A stretch of 5,138 nucleotides of DNA from NCBI GenBank assembly GCA_035543875.1, contig DATKIY010000103.1, forward strand, positions 1-5,138, given 5' to 3'. Below, piece by piece: positions 1 to 5,138 of the stretch (its first letter is position 1; every line of letters starts with the position of its first letter). This DNA comes from DATKIY01 sp035543875 (lineage in GTDB: Bacteria > Actinomycetota > Actinomycetes > JAHEKZ01). Below the pieces are notes generated by a model. That model was not told the DNA's origin. It saw nothing but the letters and a program-made list of their open reading frames with translations, and did no database searches. The translations under genes were made by a program, and so were the position numbers.

Positions 1-77
1 ATCCCTGGGACGACTCCTGACTCGAACAGCTTGTCGAACGCGGGGTCGAACAGAGCAGCCAGCGAGGAATCAGACAT
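1..77 (-). CDS. Putative beta-lactamase-family serine hydrolase, N-terminal fragment (runs off left edge)
   Basis: An open frame starts with ATG at 77-75 on the minus strand and stays open for 25 codons to the window edge. It reads MSDSSLAALFDPAFDKLFES followed by GVVPG. A short helix followed by a 'SGxVPG' turn is typical of the start of serine hydrolases of the beta-lactamase/esterase EstB/D-aminopeptidase group (Pfam Beta-lactamase), where the turn leads into the first beta strand. An in-frame TGA lies eight codons upstream, so this ATG is the only ATG start. A GAGGA directly precedes it, closer than an ideal Shine-Dalgarno. The catalytic SxxK motif would lie outside the window, so the family call rests on the N-terminal pattern alone. 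The gene is divergent from the NlpC/P60 gene, with only about 35-50 bp between their starts. Confidence 0.45.
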   Translation of the reverse strand, partial: MSDSSLAALFDPAFDKLFESGVVPG

Positions 78-111
78 TCCTCGATTGTGCCTGCTTCATG
101 GTCGCGACGCG

Positions 112-957
112 ATGACCGATGATGTGGGGGTGAAACAAGCCCTGGTCCTACGCCTGTGCACCGTGATGGCGGCGGCGAGCCTTGCGCCCCTGGCGGCGGT
201 TCCTGTCCTTGCCTCCGCCGCTCCGGCGAAGGCTCAGTCCCAGGTCGGATCGCGCGTGTCGGATGCGCCGTACATTTCGAATGAGGTGCCGGTTCCGAAA
301 GGCTGCATTGTGCTTGGGCGGGCATGGGCAGGCGTCAAGGTGTATCTGGTCCAACGCCGACTGGGAACCACCTATGAACTTGACCGCTACGGCAACGACA
401 CGTATCACGCCGTCAAGCACTTCCAGCGGTCGCACAACCTGAAAGCAACGGGACGAGTCAACCGTCCGACGTGGAATGCACTAGGTATCGACCGCAAGTT
501 CTGCATGGACCGATTTACGGTTCAACCCACCGTGAAAGCCCACGCAAGCAGCAAGAAACACATTGAAGCCATGATCCGGTGGGCTCGCCAACAAGTCGGT
601 CGCCGCTACGTCTGGGGTGGTGCAGGTCCACTCGGCTACGACTGCTCCGGTCTGGCGCTCCAAGCGATGCACGCCGCAGGTCGGGTGTTGCCGACGGTGA
701 CTACAACCTTGCATCAGCGTCAGGACTTCGGGACGGCCACCGCAATCTTTGAGTCGGGCTTGCGCCGCGTGCCACTTAGTGACCGTAGGCGAGGGGATCT
801 GGTCTTCTACGGGCCGACGGGTGCCATCTCACACATGGCGATCTATATAGGTCATGGCCGGGTGATTGAAGCCGTCCGACCCAAGGTAAGGAAGTCGGGC
901 CTTCGGACACACGATGTCCCGCTCAAGCCGCGGGTGGTCAGACCGTTCGTTCACTAG
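112..957 (+). CDS. Secreted NlpC/P60 (C40) peptidoglycan endopeptidase with peptidoglycan-binding domain
   Basis: Predicted exported cell-wall hydrolase that cuts peptide stems of peptidoglycan. Numbered from ATG 112 (281 aa): residues about 7-42 form a signal peptide (KQALVLR, an Ala/Leu-rich core, then ASAAPAKA). Residues about 64-126 match a PG_binding_1 domain (VKVYLVQRRLG, YHAVKHFQRSHNLKATGRV, TWNALGI). Residues about 150-281 form the NlpC/P60 domain. The catalytic Cys178 lies in YDCSGLAL and His241 in SHMAIYIG. Glu253 in VIEA is 12 residues after the His, the spacing I recall for the Cys-His-Glu triad of mycobacterial RipA. The frame is open back to a TTG at 31, but that start would overlap the divergent gene at the left edge and put about 30 polar residues before the signal peptide. 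A GTG at 130 gives a cleaner signal peptide (M-KQALVLR) and is a real alternative. No clear ribosome binding site settles the choice. It has no long coiled coil, unlike RipA. Confidence 0.9.
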   Translation: MTDDVGVKQALVLRLCTVMAAASLAPLAAVPVLASAAPAKAQSQVGSRVSDAPYISNEVPVPKGCIVLGRAWAGVKVYLVQRRLGTTYELDRYGNDTYHAVKHFQRSHNLKATGRVNRPTWNALGIDRKFCMDRFTVQPTVKAHASSKKHIEAMIRWARQQVGRRYVWGGAGPLGYDCSGLALQAMHAAGRVLPTVTTTLHQRQDFGTATAIFESGLRRVPLSDRRRGDLVFYGPTGAISHMAIYIGHGRVIEAVRPKVRKSGLRTHDVPLKPRVVRPFVH

Positions 958-988
958 CCGCCAGCGGTGAGATGGCCCACGCGTTCGC

Positions 989-1363
989 TTAGGGCACGTC
1001 TTCGGTGAGCAGCTGATTCGCCAAGTGCATCCGCAGCGGCTGAAACCGCATGACACCGGGTGGTGACGCAAGCGCGTTCGACAATTCGTTCATGAGCTCC
1101 CCGAAAGCGGGTGCCGCTCGATGTGCGTCTACTCCCGCCTCTTCATGGAACCACTCATGCAGCCACACGACTTCTGTGTCATCTGGATCAAGTGAGATGA
1201 CGAACAGCTCAGTGGCTGGCTCGTCGCCAAGTTGATCCAGATAGCGGTGCAGCGCGTCGAGCACGAGTGCGCGACCACCGGGGTTGGCCTGCAGTCTGAC
1301 CACCAGGCCGTGGCGGTCAGGCAGCAACCGGCTATGCGGCGCGGCAACGGGTGCGTCTGACAC
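989..1363 (-). CDS. Small ABM-fold (antibiotic biosynthesis monooxygenase-like) protein
   Basis: A 124-residue protein starting with GTG at 1363. Residues 20-98 match the ABM dimeric alpha/beta-barrel fold, which includes YgiN-type quinol monooxygenases and heme-degrading enzymes. The visible pattern is a first strand LVVRLQANPG, a helix RALVLDALHRYLDQL, a strand ELFVISLDPDDTEVVWLHEWF, and the family-typical D-A-H-x-x-x-P-A-F segment at residues 79-87, then the helix GELMNELSNAL. Many stand-alone members are about 95-105 aa; this one has extra residues at both ends. The fold does not fix the substrate, so oxygenase activity is only possible. It lies 47 bp downstream of the RNA methyltransferase on the same strand and is probably the last gene of that transcript. 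No strong ribosome binding site is seen before the GTG. Its stop faces the NlpC/P60 gene tail-to-tail across 31 bp. Confidence 0.8.
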   Translation of the reverse strand: MSDAPVAAPHSRLLPDRHGLVVRLQANPGGRALVLDALHRYLDQLGDEPATELFVISLDPDDTEVVWLHEWFHEEAGVDAHRAAPAFGELMNELSNALASPPGVMRFQPLRMHLANQLLTEDVP

Positions 1364-1410
1364 CCCGACATCTTGACACTAGCCAGTTCAGCAGCCAATT
1401 CGACCTGTGG

Positions 1411-2253
1411 TTAGTCGCCTCGGTTGATGTCTGGGGCGGGCAGCCGGAATGCGTAGCAAGCGACCGCGGTCGCGGCCGCAATATTCAGCGAGTCGATCCC
1501 TGCGGCCATCGGTATTCGCACTCGACGGTCACTGGCAGTCATGACGTCCCTGCTCAACCCGCCGCCCTCAGCGCCGAGTATCAGCGCAATCTTGGATTGT
1601 GGGACCACGGCTAGCTCGTTGGCTACTTCATCCAGCGACGCCGCTGACTCATCGGGCGTTAGTGAAAGAGTCGTGAAGCCCAGGCGTCGAAGTTCGTCCA
1701 CCTCGACCGGCCAGTTGGCAGCGCGGGTCCACGGCAGCGTGAGAACGGCCCCCATCGAGACTCTCACCGATCGACGGTAGAGCGGATCAGCACACGTGGG
1801 ATCTATAAGGACTACGTCGAATCCGACAGCGGCCACGGATCGAAAGGCTGCTCCGACGTTGGTGTGGTCGACAATCCCCTCGAGCACCACAACGCGTCGT
1901 GCATCGTTTAGCACTTCGGCCACTGATCGGAGGGGACGTCTCTGCATCGCCGACAGAGCACCGCGGTGTACGCGGTACCCCGCGACGTCCTGAAGCACTT
2001 CGTCGTCAACGAGATAAATGGTGGTATCGACTTCCGAGAGCATCGTCTGCAACGCGGGTAGCCAGCGCTGGGTCGTGATGACCGACCGAGGTTTGTAACC
2101 GGCTTCGACTGCTCGCGCGATCACCTTCGCACTTTCGGCCATGAAGAAACCGCCTGCTGGCTCGATGCGCCGTCGAAGCTGCACATCGGTGAGCTGGCGA
2201 TAGTCGTCGAGCAGGACCGAGGACCGGTCGTCGATGCGTTCAACACTGGCCAT
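1411..2253 (-). CDS. TrmH/SpoU-family RNA 2'-O-ribose methyltransferase
   Basis: A 280-aa SPOUT-class enzyme, predicted to transfer a methyl group from S-adenosylmethionine to a ribose 2'-OH in rRNA or tRNA. Residues about 15-95 form an N-terminal substrate-binding domain of the L30e-like type (FFMAESAKVIARAVEAGYKP, then IYLVDDEVLQDVAG). Residues about 118-270 carry the three SpoU motifs: motif 1 with Asn132 and Arg138 (DHTNVGAAFRSVAAVGFD), motif 2 with Glu229 (LILGAEGGGLS), and motif 3 (RIPMAAGIDSLNIAAATAVA, Ser255-Asn257), which forms the trefoil-knot cofactor site. All expected key residues are present. The frame is open further upstream to 2595, but that stretch is antisense-free shadow of the permease gene in another frame. 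The ATG at 2253 gives a family-typical start (MASVERIDDR) and overlaps the permease TGA by one base (TGATG). There is no separate ribosome binding site, which suggests translational coupling. Which nucleotide is modified cannot be read from sequence. Confidence 0.93.
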   Translation of the reverse strand: MASVERIDDRSSVLLDDYRQLTDVQLRRRIEPAGGFFMAESAKVIARAVEAGYKPRSVITTQRWLPALQTMLSEVDTTIYLVDDEVLQDVAGYRVHRGALSAMQRRPLRSVAEVLNDARRVVVLEGIVDHTNVGAAFRSVAAVGFDVVLIDPTCADPLYRRSVRVSMGAVLTLPWTRAANWPVEVDELRRLGFTTLSLTPDESAASLDEVANELAVVPQSKIALILGAEGGGLSRDVMTASDRRVRIPMAAGIDSLNIAAATAVACYAFRLPAPDINRGD

Positions 2254-2255
2254 CA
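2251..2255 (-). promoter_or_regulatory. TGATG stop-start overlap coupling permease and RNA methyltransferase
   Basis: On the minus strand the permease TGA (2255-2253) shares its A with the methyltransferase ATG (2253-2251). The preceding 20 bases (read on the minus strand) contain no GGAGG-like site. Such overlaps usually mean that ribosomes finishing the upstream gene reinitiate on the downstream one, so the two are very likely one transcript. Confidence 0.8.
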
Positions 2256-3005
2256 GCGAACGACCAAAAGTACGACGGCGACCAAACCAATGACTGCGAT
2301 GAACCATCTCAGAGCCACTGCAGGCAATCGCCTGCCAAAGTGTGCGCCCAGGTAGCCGCCAATCGTCGACCCGACGATGAGCAAAACTGCTATGACCCAA
2401 TCCACCGAGCCGGCGAAAATGAAGACGACTGCGGCAACTGTGTTCACCGCCGCCGCAAGCAGGTTCTTCAGCGCATTTACGCGGTGCAAGTGCGCGTCTA
2501 CAAACGTGCCGAGTAGCGCAATCAGCAGGACGCCCTGCGCGGCGCCGAAGTAGCCGCCGTAAACGCCTGTCAAACACACCCCAAGCCACACCCAACCGTT
2601 GCCGTGCCGACTGACGTCGTGTGGCGTTTCGAGCCGCTTTGCCACACGTGGTTGGACAAAGACCAGGACAACACCGGTAAGCACCAACACCGGGACGACA
2701 GCGTCAAAGGTTGATTCGGGTAGCACCAGCAACAGCCCAGCACCGACGATTCCGCCAAGAATCGACGCTGGCAACAGTCGACGTATTCGTTGGCGTTGCT
2801 GGCCGAGTTCTGGTCGGTATCCGACGCTGCTGGCGACGCTGCCAGCTGCCAAACCCACCGTGTTCGACACATTGGCGGTGAGGGGCGGAATACCGATCGC
2901 CACGAGAGTCGAGAACGTCACGAGGGTTCCGGCACCCACCACGGCGTTGACCCCACCGGCCGCCACACCAGCCAACAGCACTAAAAGGGCTTCCCAAGTG
3001 GTCAC
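2253..3005 (-). CDS. TauE/SafE-family membrane permease
   Basis: A 250-aa, very hydrophobic protein with about seven or eight membrane segments, the usual length and topology for TauE/SafE (DUF81). Members export or import small anions, often sulfite, sulfoacetate or related organosulfur compounds, but many have unknown substrates. The family's first repeat is clear at residues 12-55: AGGVNAVVGAGTLVTFSTL followed by GIPPLTANVSNTVGLAAGS. The second repeat starts near residue 146 (TGVYGGYFGAAQGVLLIALL) and contains HRVNALKNLLAAAVNTVAAV. A short charged loop at 119-137 separates the halves. The start is GTG at 3005; an in-frame TGA four codons upstream (3017-3015) rules out a longer form, and no good ribosome binding site is visible. 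It is the first gene of the minus-strand cluster, runs directly into the RNA methyltransferase, and is divergent from the transglycosylase. No sulfur-metabolism gene is nearby to indicate a substrate. Confidence 0.9.
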   Translation of the reverse strand: MTTWEALLVLLAGVAAGGVNAVVGAGTLVTFSTLVAIGIPPLTANVSNTVGLAAGSVASSVGYRPELGQQRQRIRRLLPASILGGIVGAGLLLVLPESTFDAVVPVLVLTGVVLVFVQPRVAKRLETPHDVSRHGNGWVWLGVCLTGVYGGYFGAAQGVLLIALLGTFVDAHLHRVNALKNLLAAAVNTVAAVVFIFAGSVDWVIAVLLIVGSTIGGYLGAHFGRRLPAVALRWFIAVIGLVAVVLLVVR

Positions 3006-3086
3006 GCCGGGGGCTCAGCGAAGACTGGAGCGACAACACAGGGCGCGGGACATGCGTACGACCTTGCCAGATCACCCATAGGCAGG
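3006..3086. promoter_or_regulatory. Divergent intergenic region between permease and transglycosylase
   Basis: This 81-bp gap must hold, or lie next to, the promoters for the minus-strand cluster and for the plus-strand transglycosylase. A short palindrome, CGTACG, sits at about 3055-3060, and a TTGCCA at 3064-3069 could pass as a plus-strand -35 element, but no well-placed -10 box accompanies it. If the transglycosylase starts at ATG 3132 the gap is 126 bp. The promoter assignment is by position only. Confidence 0.35.
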
Positions 3087-4277
3087 GTGACCCGGATCAA
3101 GCCAGGTACCGCAGACGCCGATCAACAGCCCATGACCTCCACGGCCCGTTCAACGGACCGGTGGCCCGTCGGGCTGCCTCGCTTTGCGGTCGCGTGGATC
3201 ATTGTCTCGCTTACTCTCGCCATGGCTGCTAGCGCCATCTGGGCGGATCGAGGCTGGGCTGAGAGTGCGGATGAAGCCCAACAGCGAGCAGAGGCCGCCG
3301 CCGAGCAAGTGGCAGCGCTGCAGGATCAGGTCGACGCAGCGCAAGCGCGCTACGAGGCAGCCATGAATGGTTTGGCAAGCTCGGTTACGCACTCGATTGC
3401 CGCCGACCAGGCAGCAGCGGACGCGGCCGAGCAGGCACGAGAGGACGAACTTCATCGCATCCAAGCGGTTCGTGCGTTGAACCAGTCTGGTGGCTCACTC
3501 GGGATAATCGACACGGTCCTGTCCGCCGAGACACCAGGCGACATGGTTGCGCGCTGGCAGATGGGCCAGAACGTGATGCAGGTCTTGTCAGAGCGATCAC
3601 AAGCCGCGAGCGCCGCGACCATCGAAGCGGACAAGCAGTCGCAGCTTTGGGAAGCGAATGCCGATCGCGAAATAGCAAGCGTCGACGATGTGCAAGCGGC
3701 GTATACAAGCCTGGTGTTGCTGCTCGACCAACAGCAACAGATCCTCGACGGACTCGATGCGCGAGCTCGGCATCTAGCCGCTGCAGAACGTGCGGCCGCT
3801 CGACTTGCGGCACAACAAGCCGCGGCCGCCTCAGCGGCAAGTTCCGCCTCGGCAACTGCGAGTGGCATACCGAAGAACTTTCTCACCTTGTATCGCAACG
3901 CCGCTGCCACGTGTAGCGGGATGCCGTGGCCGGTACTTGCGGCGGTCGGTCAGGTTGAGAGCGGTCACGGAACCAACAACGGCCCATCATCGTCAGGTGC
4001 TGAGGGGCCGATGCAGTTCCTACCCAGCACCTTCGCCGCATACGCGGTCGACGGCGACGGAGATGGGGACCGAGATATTTGGGATCCTGCCGACTCGATC
4101 TACACGGCCGCCCACTACCTCTGTGCCAACGGAGCAGGGCAAGGACCACGCGGTTTGTACGCAGCGCTCTGGCAGTACAACCATGCCGACTGGTACGTCC
4201 TGCTTGTGATGAACGTGGCCGGTCAAATCGCCCAACGATTCAACGAACCAGTTCCGGTAGCAACCGCGCCGAGCTAA
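3087..4277 (+). CDS. Exported lytic transglycosylase with long N-terminal coiled coil
   Basis: A 396-aa predicted cell-wall lytic transglycosylase that cleaves the MurNAc-GlcNAc bond of glycan strands. Residues 31-52 are a hydrophobic signal peptide or anchor (FAVAWIIVSLTLAMAASA). Residues about 60-130 and 165-250 are Ala/Gln/Glu-rich coiled coil, split by a non-coil segment GGSLGIIDTVLSAETPGDMV (residues 135-154) similar to the hinge of PcsB/EnvC/RipA-type hydrolases. The catalytic SLT-like domain covers about 262-385: Glu291 in GQVESGHG is the expected general acid, followed by GAEGPMQFLPSTF (304-316), an Asp-rich loop DGDGDGDRD (322-330) that may bind calcium as in Slt35/MltB, and ALWQYNHADWYV (360-371). 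Cys276 and Cys346 could form a disulfide. The start used is GTG 3087; ATG 3132 (residue 16) is an equally plausible start, and neither has a well-spaced ribosome binding site (GGCAGG abuts the GTG). Domain identity is firm, regulation by the coiled coil is inferred. Confidence 0.92.
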   Translation: MTRIKPGTADADQQPMTSTARSTDRWPVGLPRFAVAWIIVSLTLAMAASAIWADRGWAESADEAQQRAEAAAEQVAALQDQVDAAQARYEAAMNGLASSVTHSIAADQAAADAAEQAREDELHRIQAVRALNQSGGSLGIIDTVLSAETPGDMVARWQMGQNVMQVLSERSQAASAATIEADKQSQLWEANADREIASVDDVQAAYTSLVLLLDQQQQILDGLDARARHLAAAERAAARLAAQQAAAASAASSASATASGIPKNFLTLYRNAAATCSGMPWPVLAAVGQVESGHGTNNGPSSSGAEGPMQFLPSTFAAYAVDGDGDGDRDIWDPADSIYTAAHYLCANGAGQGPRGLYAALWQYNHADWYVLLVMNVAGQIAQRFNEPVPVATAPS

Positions 4278-4404
4278 CCGTCCGGTCGCAAGACCCGCAG
4301 CGTGCCACCGGTCGAAAATTGACTACACCGACCTTGGCCGGCTGTTTATGCGATAGTGATTTGCGTTCCATGTGCATGTTGGGTTCGCGAACAGGTGGTG
4401 CAAG
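4278..4404 (+). promoter_or_regulatory. Intergenic region with possible promoter and a clear ribosome binding site for the esterase
   Basis: The 127-bp gap is richer in A/T than its surroundings between about 4314 and 4380. A TTGACT at 4319-4324 matches a sigma-70-type -35 element in five of six bases. The following TGTTTATGCGATAGTGAT (4343-4360) is the only A/T-rich candidate for a -10 region, but no hexamer in it matches well at 16-18 bp spacing, so the promoter is tentative. AGGTGG at 4393-4398, six bases before the ATG at 4405, is a good Shine-Dalgarno and fixes the esterase start. No strong terminator for the upstream gene is visible. Confidence 0.4.
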
Positions 4405-5138
4405 ATGCCAACTCGGCTACCCGGTGCAGCGGTTGCTCTTGCGCTCGTTTTGGCCGGGCCACTCATCGCGCATGCTTCCACGAGTTCTGCGTCCGGGCTT
4501 GTCGTGCACACCCAGGGCGGGAATCTCCGTGGAATCGACAATGGCGCTGTTAGCGAGTGGCGCGGGATTCCTTATGCCGCTCCGCCCGTGGGGTCGTTGC
4601 GCTGGCGCGCACCGCGACCCGCGGCACAGTGGCAGGGTGTTCGGGATGCCACCGAGTTCGCCGAGCCCTGCATACAAGTCGCTTTCGACGATCAAGGGCC
4701 GAACGGAACCCGCGGAAGTGAGAACTGTCTTTACCTGAACGTCTTCGCGCCCAAAGGAGCTGTACCTAGTTCAAAGCTCCCAGTGATGGTCCACTTGCAT
4801 CCGGGTGGCAACGCGGGTTTTGAGCCATACACGGAGGCGACGGCCCTAGTTGAGCACGGTGTAATCGTTGTGACCCTCGCGTACCGGCTGGGTGTGTTCG
4901 GTTTCGTTGGACATCCTGAGTTATCGGCGAAGCAAGGTGGTCACTCCGGTGAGTATGGGATGTTCGACCAGTTGGCGGCGCTTCGATGGGTGCAGGACAA
5001 CATCGCCGCCTTCGGCGGTGACTCTTCCAATGTCACCCTGTTCGGGTCATCGGCTGGCAGTTTCGACACGGTCGCTTTGACTGCATCGCCGCTGTCCAGA
5101 GGGCTGTTCGCTCGGGCATCGATCCAGGCTGAGCCCGT
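4405..5138 (+). CDS. Secreted type-B carboxylesterase, N-terminal part (runs off right edge)
   Basis: An open frame from ATG 4405 continues for 244 codons to the window end; the full family length is about 500 residues, so about half is missing. Residues 1-24 or 1-29 are a signal peptide (GAAVALALVLAGPLIAHA), so the enzyme is probably exported. It is an alpha/beta-hydrolase that hydrolyses carboxylic esters. Family marks: GIPYAAPPVGSLRWRAP (54-70), the type-B signature SENCLYLNVFAP (105-116), YRLGVFGF (160-167), GEYGMFDQLAALRWVQDNIA (182-201), FGGD (203-206), and the nucleophile elbow GSSAGS with Ser216 (GxSxG). Cys89 (EPC) and Cys108 (ENC) match the conserved N-terminal disulfide of cholinesterase-like enzymes. 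The oxyanion segment reads HLHPGGNAGF (131-140) instead of the usual HGGGF: the two later glycines are kept, the first is Pro. The acidic and His triad members lie beyond the window. The substrate is unknown. Confidence 0.93.
   Translation, partial: MPTRLPGAAVALALVLAGPLIAHASTSSASGLVVHTQGGNLRGIDNGAVSEWRGIPYAAPPVGSLRWRAPRPAAQWQGVRDATEFAEPCIQVAFDDQGPNGTRGSENCLYLNVFAPKGAVPSSKLPVMVHLHPGGNAGFEPYTEATALVEHGVIVVTLAYRLGVFGFVGHPELSAKQGGHSGEYGMFDQLAALRWVQDNIAAFGGDSSNVTLFGSSAGSFDTVALTASPLSRGLFARASIQAEP

Noticed and set aside
31..111. TTG start at 31 for the NlpC/P60 gene
   Set aside because: It would overlap the divergent gene start, has no ribosome binding site, and would put a polar stretch before the signal peptide.
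2254..2595. In-frame upstream extension of the RNA methyltransferase by 114 codons
   Set aside because: It lies wholly inside the permease gene, is Arg/Cys/His-rich with no family similarity, and the ATG at 2253 gives a family-typical N-terminus.
2599..3081. Plus-strand 160-codon open frame opposite the permease
   Set aside because: Its Thr/Pro/Arg-rich composition is what the antisense of a hydrophobic GC-rich gene gives; the permease is clearly the real gene.
3385..3910. Two long minus-strand open frames opposite the transglycosylase
   Set aside because: They are antisense reflections of the Ala-rich coiled-coil codons, with biased composition and no domain pattern.
4284..4295. Hairpin GGTC-GCAA-GACC just after the transglycosylase stop
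   Set aside because: The four-base stem with a GNRA-type loop is too short and lacks a T-run, so it does not qualify as an intrinsic terminator.
4282..4314. Repeated CCGGTCG either side of the 4300 region
   Set aside because: Two copies of a 7-base GC-rich word in a high-GC genome are expected by chance.
4079..4738. Long plus-strand open frame across the end of the transglycosylase and start of the esterase
   Set aside because: It has no recognisable domain, is Arg/Cys/Ser-rich, and runs out of frame through two well-supported genes.

Overview
The window looks like chromosomal DNA from a high-GC Gram-positive bacterium (Actinomycetota). Reasons: GC-rich codon use with GTG starts, tightly packed genes, a RipA-type NlpC/P60 cell-wall hydrolase, and a secreted lytic transglycosylase of the actinobacterial kind, with an Ala/Gln-rich coiled coil and a GPMQFLPSTF motif. 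I cannot name a genus. No tRNA, rRNA, CRISPR, IS element or phage gene was seen.

Layout, left to right. (1) Positions 1-77, minus strand: the first 25 codons of a gene that runs off the left edge and resembles the N-terminus of a beta-lactamase-fold serine hydrolase. (2) 112-957, plus: a secreted peptidoglycan endopeptidase with a peptidoglycan-binding domain and an NlpC/P60 domain. (3) Three minus-strand genes, read right to left: a TauE/SafE-type membrane permease (3005-2253), a SpoU/TrmH RNA 2'-O-methyltransferase (2253-1411) whose ATG overlaps the permease stop by one base, and a small ABM-fold protein (1363-989). Their order and spacing suggest one transcript. (4) 3087-4277, plus, divergent from the permease: an exported lytic transglycosylase with a long coiled-coil N-terminal half. 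(5) 4405 to the right edge, plus: the first 244 codons of a secreted type-B carboxylesterase.

Functionally, two of the genes act on the cell wall: the NlpC/P60 protein should cut peptide stems and the transglycosylase should cut glycan strands. They flank the minus-strand cluster rather than sharing a transcript. The coiled-coil half of the transglycosylase resembles the regulatory region of division hydrolases such as PcsB, EnvC and RipC, and is the most interesting feature here. I found no convincing evidence of a wholly new multi-gene system; the rest looks like ordinary core or near-core chromosome.
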